From the NCBI GenBank assembly GCA_900544975.1, contig UQXI01000068.1, positions 1-6,273 of the forward strand: a DNA stretch of 6,273 bases, written 5' to 3'. A program made the translations under genes and the position numbers. The notes beneath the pieces are model-generated. The model was not told the origin of the DNA, did not search any database, and worked only from the letters and a program-made list of their open reading frames with translations. This document shows positions 5,761-6,273 of this stretch, in pieces (the first letter of the stretch is position 1; every line of letters begins with the position of its first letter). This stretch comes from an uncultured Eubacteriales bacterium (lineage in GTDB: Bacteria > Bacillota > Clostridia > Oscillospirales > Oscillospiraceae).

Positions 5761-5813
5761 AAAAGGGCGCTGACTGTATAAGCCAACCATGGCCTGCCAA
5801 TCAGCGCCCTTTT
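5761..5813 (-). terminator. Perfect 13-bp hairpin directly before the first gene (possible attenuator)
   Basis: AAAAGGGCGCTGA (5761-5773) pairs perfectly with 5801-5813 around a 27-base loop that itself contains a small GCCA/TGGC stem. On the minus strand TCAGCGCCC is followed by TTTT, as in an intrinsic terminator. The ribosome binding site of the 59-residue gene comes within about 10 bases. The arm GGGCGCTG with its A-tract also occurs in the hairpin at 5956-5998, so pairing between the two elements is possible. Confidence 0.65.
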
Positions 5814-5851
5814 TGAAAAGTTACGTTTTCTTCAGCACTTCCCAAGAAATG

Positions 5852-5902
5852 AAAAAAGGCGCCGGCCTGTAGGAGTATCTGAAGCTCCTGCAAGACGGCG
5901 CC
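5852..5902 (-). terminator. GC-rich intrinsic terminator-like hairpin
   Basis: GGCGCCG (5858-5864) pairs with CGGCGCC (5896-5902). Inside it, TGTAGGAG (5869-5876 region) pairs with CTCCTGCA with one wobble, giving a long two-part stem. On the minus strand the outer stem is followed by six T residues (5857-5852). This is a strong terminator in form, located between the tRNA and the first protein gene of the cluster. Confidence 0.65.
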
Positions 5903-5950
5903 AAAACTTCTCGAAAAACCAATTGAAAACAATTTGAAAACTCGTCATAT

Positions 5951-5998
5951 AAAAACAGCGCCCTTTTGAAATCCGAGAGGAAATTCAAAAGGGCGCTG
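5951..5998 (-). terminator. Perfect 15-bp terminator-like hairpin sharing its arms with the 5761-5813 hairpin
   Basis: CAGCGCCCTTTTGAA (5956-5970) pairs perfectly with 5984-5998 around a 13-base loop. On the minus strand the stem is followed by TTTTT (5955-5951). Its arms repeat the sequence of the hairpin at 5761-5813: the minus strand has TTCAAAAGGGCGCTG here and TTCAAAAAGGGCGCTG there. Confidence 0.7.
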
Positions 5999-6151
5999 GG
6001 AAAAATAGGGGCAAAGGCAGCAACGAGAGGTTCGAATCCGGTAGGTTTCTCAAAATCCGCCTTTTTCATCTATGGAACTCCGGAAAATCGTGTTCACAAA
6101 TTTGTAGAAATCCGGGTACTTTATCCTTTGCAAAATCGCCAAAAATAAAGA

Positions 6152-6200
6152 AAAACACTATAGACGGCAAACTTTTTGCGTTTGGCATCTATAGTGTTTT
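6152..6200 (-). terminator. Bidirectional terminator after tRNA-Cys
   Basis: AAAACACTATAGA (6152-6164) pairs perfectly with 6188-6200, with a second short stem (CAAAC/GTTTG) inside the loop. T-tracts follow on both strands. It lies seven bases after the encoded CCA of the tRNA and is well placed to end the tRNA transcript. Confidence 0.75.
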
Positions 6201-6207
6201 CACAACA

Positions 6208-6273
6208 TGGAGGTACCGCCCAGATTTGAACTGGGGAATGAGGGTTTTGCAGACCCTTGCCTTACCACTTGGC
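6208..6273 (-). tRNA. tRNA-Cys (GCA), 5' end cut by the window edge
   Basis: Reading the minus strand: D-arm GCC...GGC, anticodon stem AGGGT/ACCCT around the loop CTGCAAA (anticodon GCA, plus-strand 6248-6250), T-arm CCCAG TTCAAAT CTGGG, 3' acceptor strand CGGTACC, U at position 73 and an encoded CCA (6208-6210). U73 with a GCA anticodon is the hallmark of cysteine tRNA. About nine bases, including the 5' acceptor strand, lie beyond the edge; GGTACCG would be expected there. Confidence 0.93.

Larger units (their letters stand above)
5737..6207. other. 471-base region without a credible gene
   Basis: This stretch separates tRNA-Cys from the cysteine-rich gene. It holds four strong inverted repeats (5761-5813, 5858-5902, 5956-5998, 6152-6200), an AT-rich tandem repeat (AATTGAAAAC / AATTTGAAAAC, 5921-5941), a 10-base palindrome ACAAATTTGT (6096-6105) and a short T-loop-like sequence GGTTCGAATCC (6029-6039). 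An 82-codon minus-strand frame crosses three of the hairpins and is not credible. I looked for a minus-strand promoter and found only weak candidates. Confidence 0.6.

Noticed and set aside
5774..5800. Minus-strand promoter TTGGCA ... TATACA in the hairpin loop
   Set aside because: The spacing is about 14 bases, too short for a normal sigma-A promoter, and transcription would start inside the hairpin.
6025..6045. Second tRNA or tRNA remnant around GGTTCGAATCC
   Set aside because: Only the T-loop and two stem pairs match; no acceptor, anticodon or D-arm can be drawn around it.
5821..6069. 82-codon minus-strand frame beginning MKKADFEKPTGFEPLV
   Set aside because: It crosses three strong inverted repeats, its amino acids reflect their DNA symmetry, and it has no good ribosome binding site. 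The GFEP phrase is typical of false frames over T-loop-like DNA.
5761..6200. CRISPR array
   Set aside because: The repeated 12-mers occur in inverted pairs forming hairpins with unequal spacing, not as direct repeats with uniform spacers, and no cas gene is present.

Overview
The window looks like the accessory part of an integrative and conjugative element (ICE, Tn1549/CTn type) in a gut Clostridia genome (Oscillospiraceae/Lachnospiraceae-like). This is inferred from gene content: a DUF4314 protein, a D12-class adenine methylase, two tandem AbrB-like proteins and a sortase-anchored thioester/Cna-B surface protein, all small or surface-type genes typical of such elements, with Shine-Dalgarno sites of Gram-positive type (GGAGG, GAGGTGAT). 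No relaxase, integrase or type IV secretion gene lies inside the window, so the ICE assignment is not proven here.

All supported genes lie on the minus strand, so transcription reads from high to low coordinates. The right edge (6208-6273) holds most of a tRNA-Cys(GCA). About 470 bases without a credible gene follow (5737-6207). They contain four strong inverted repeats, three of which look like minus-strand intrinsic terminators placed between the tRNA and the first gene. Two of these share the same arm sequence, so they could also pair with each other in alternative ways.

The first gene cluster runs from 5736 to 4543: a 59-residue four-cysteine protein, a possible 33-residue ORF, a 91-residue DUF4314 protein, a 189-residue protein of unknown function, and a 23-residue ORF coupled by an ATGA overlap. 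A compact structured element (4480-4544) follows. Next come a Dam-like methylase whose only well-placed start codon is ATT, and two overlapping AbrB-like genes (19-base and 4-base overlaps). A terminator-like hairpin (2864-2895) then stands directly before the 915-residue surface protein, which has a signal peptide, a Pro/Glu-rich stalk, a Cys-Gln thioester domain, five Cna-B-like modules, LPFTG, a membrane segment and a basic tail. A perfect 18-bp inverted repeat (1-43) lies after it.

Taken together the cassette could supply host-cell or recipient-cell attachment (surface adhesin), DNA modification during transfer (methylase) and transcriptional control (AbrB pair). Its most unusual property is that hairpins with terminator features stand immediately upstream of the ribosome binding sites of three different transcription blocks. 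Together with the apparent AUU start, this suggests expression is held low and controlled by read-through or antitermination. That interpretation is inference.
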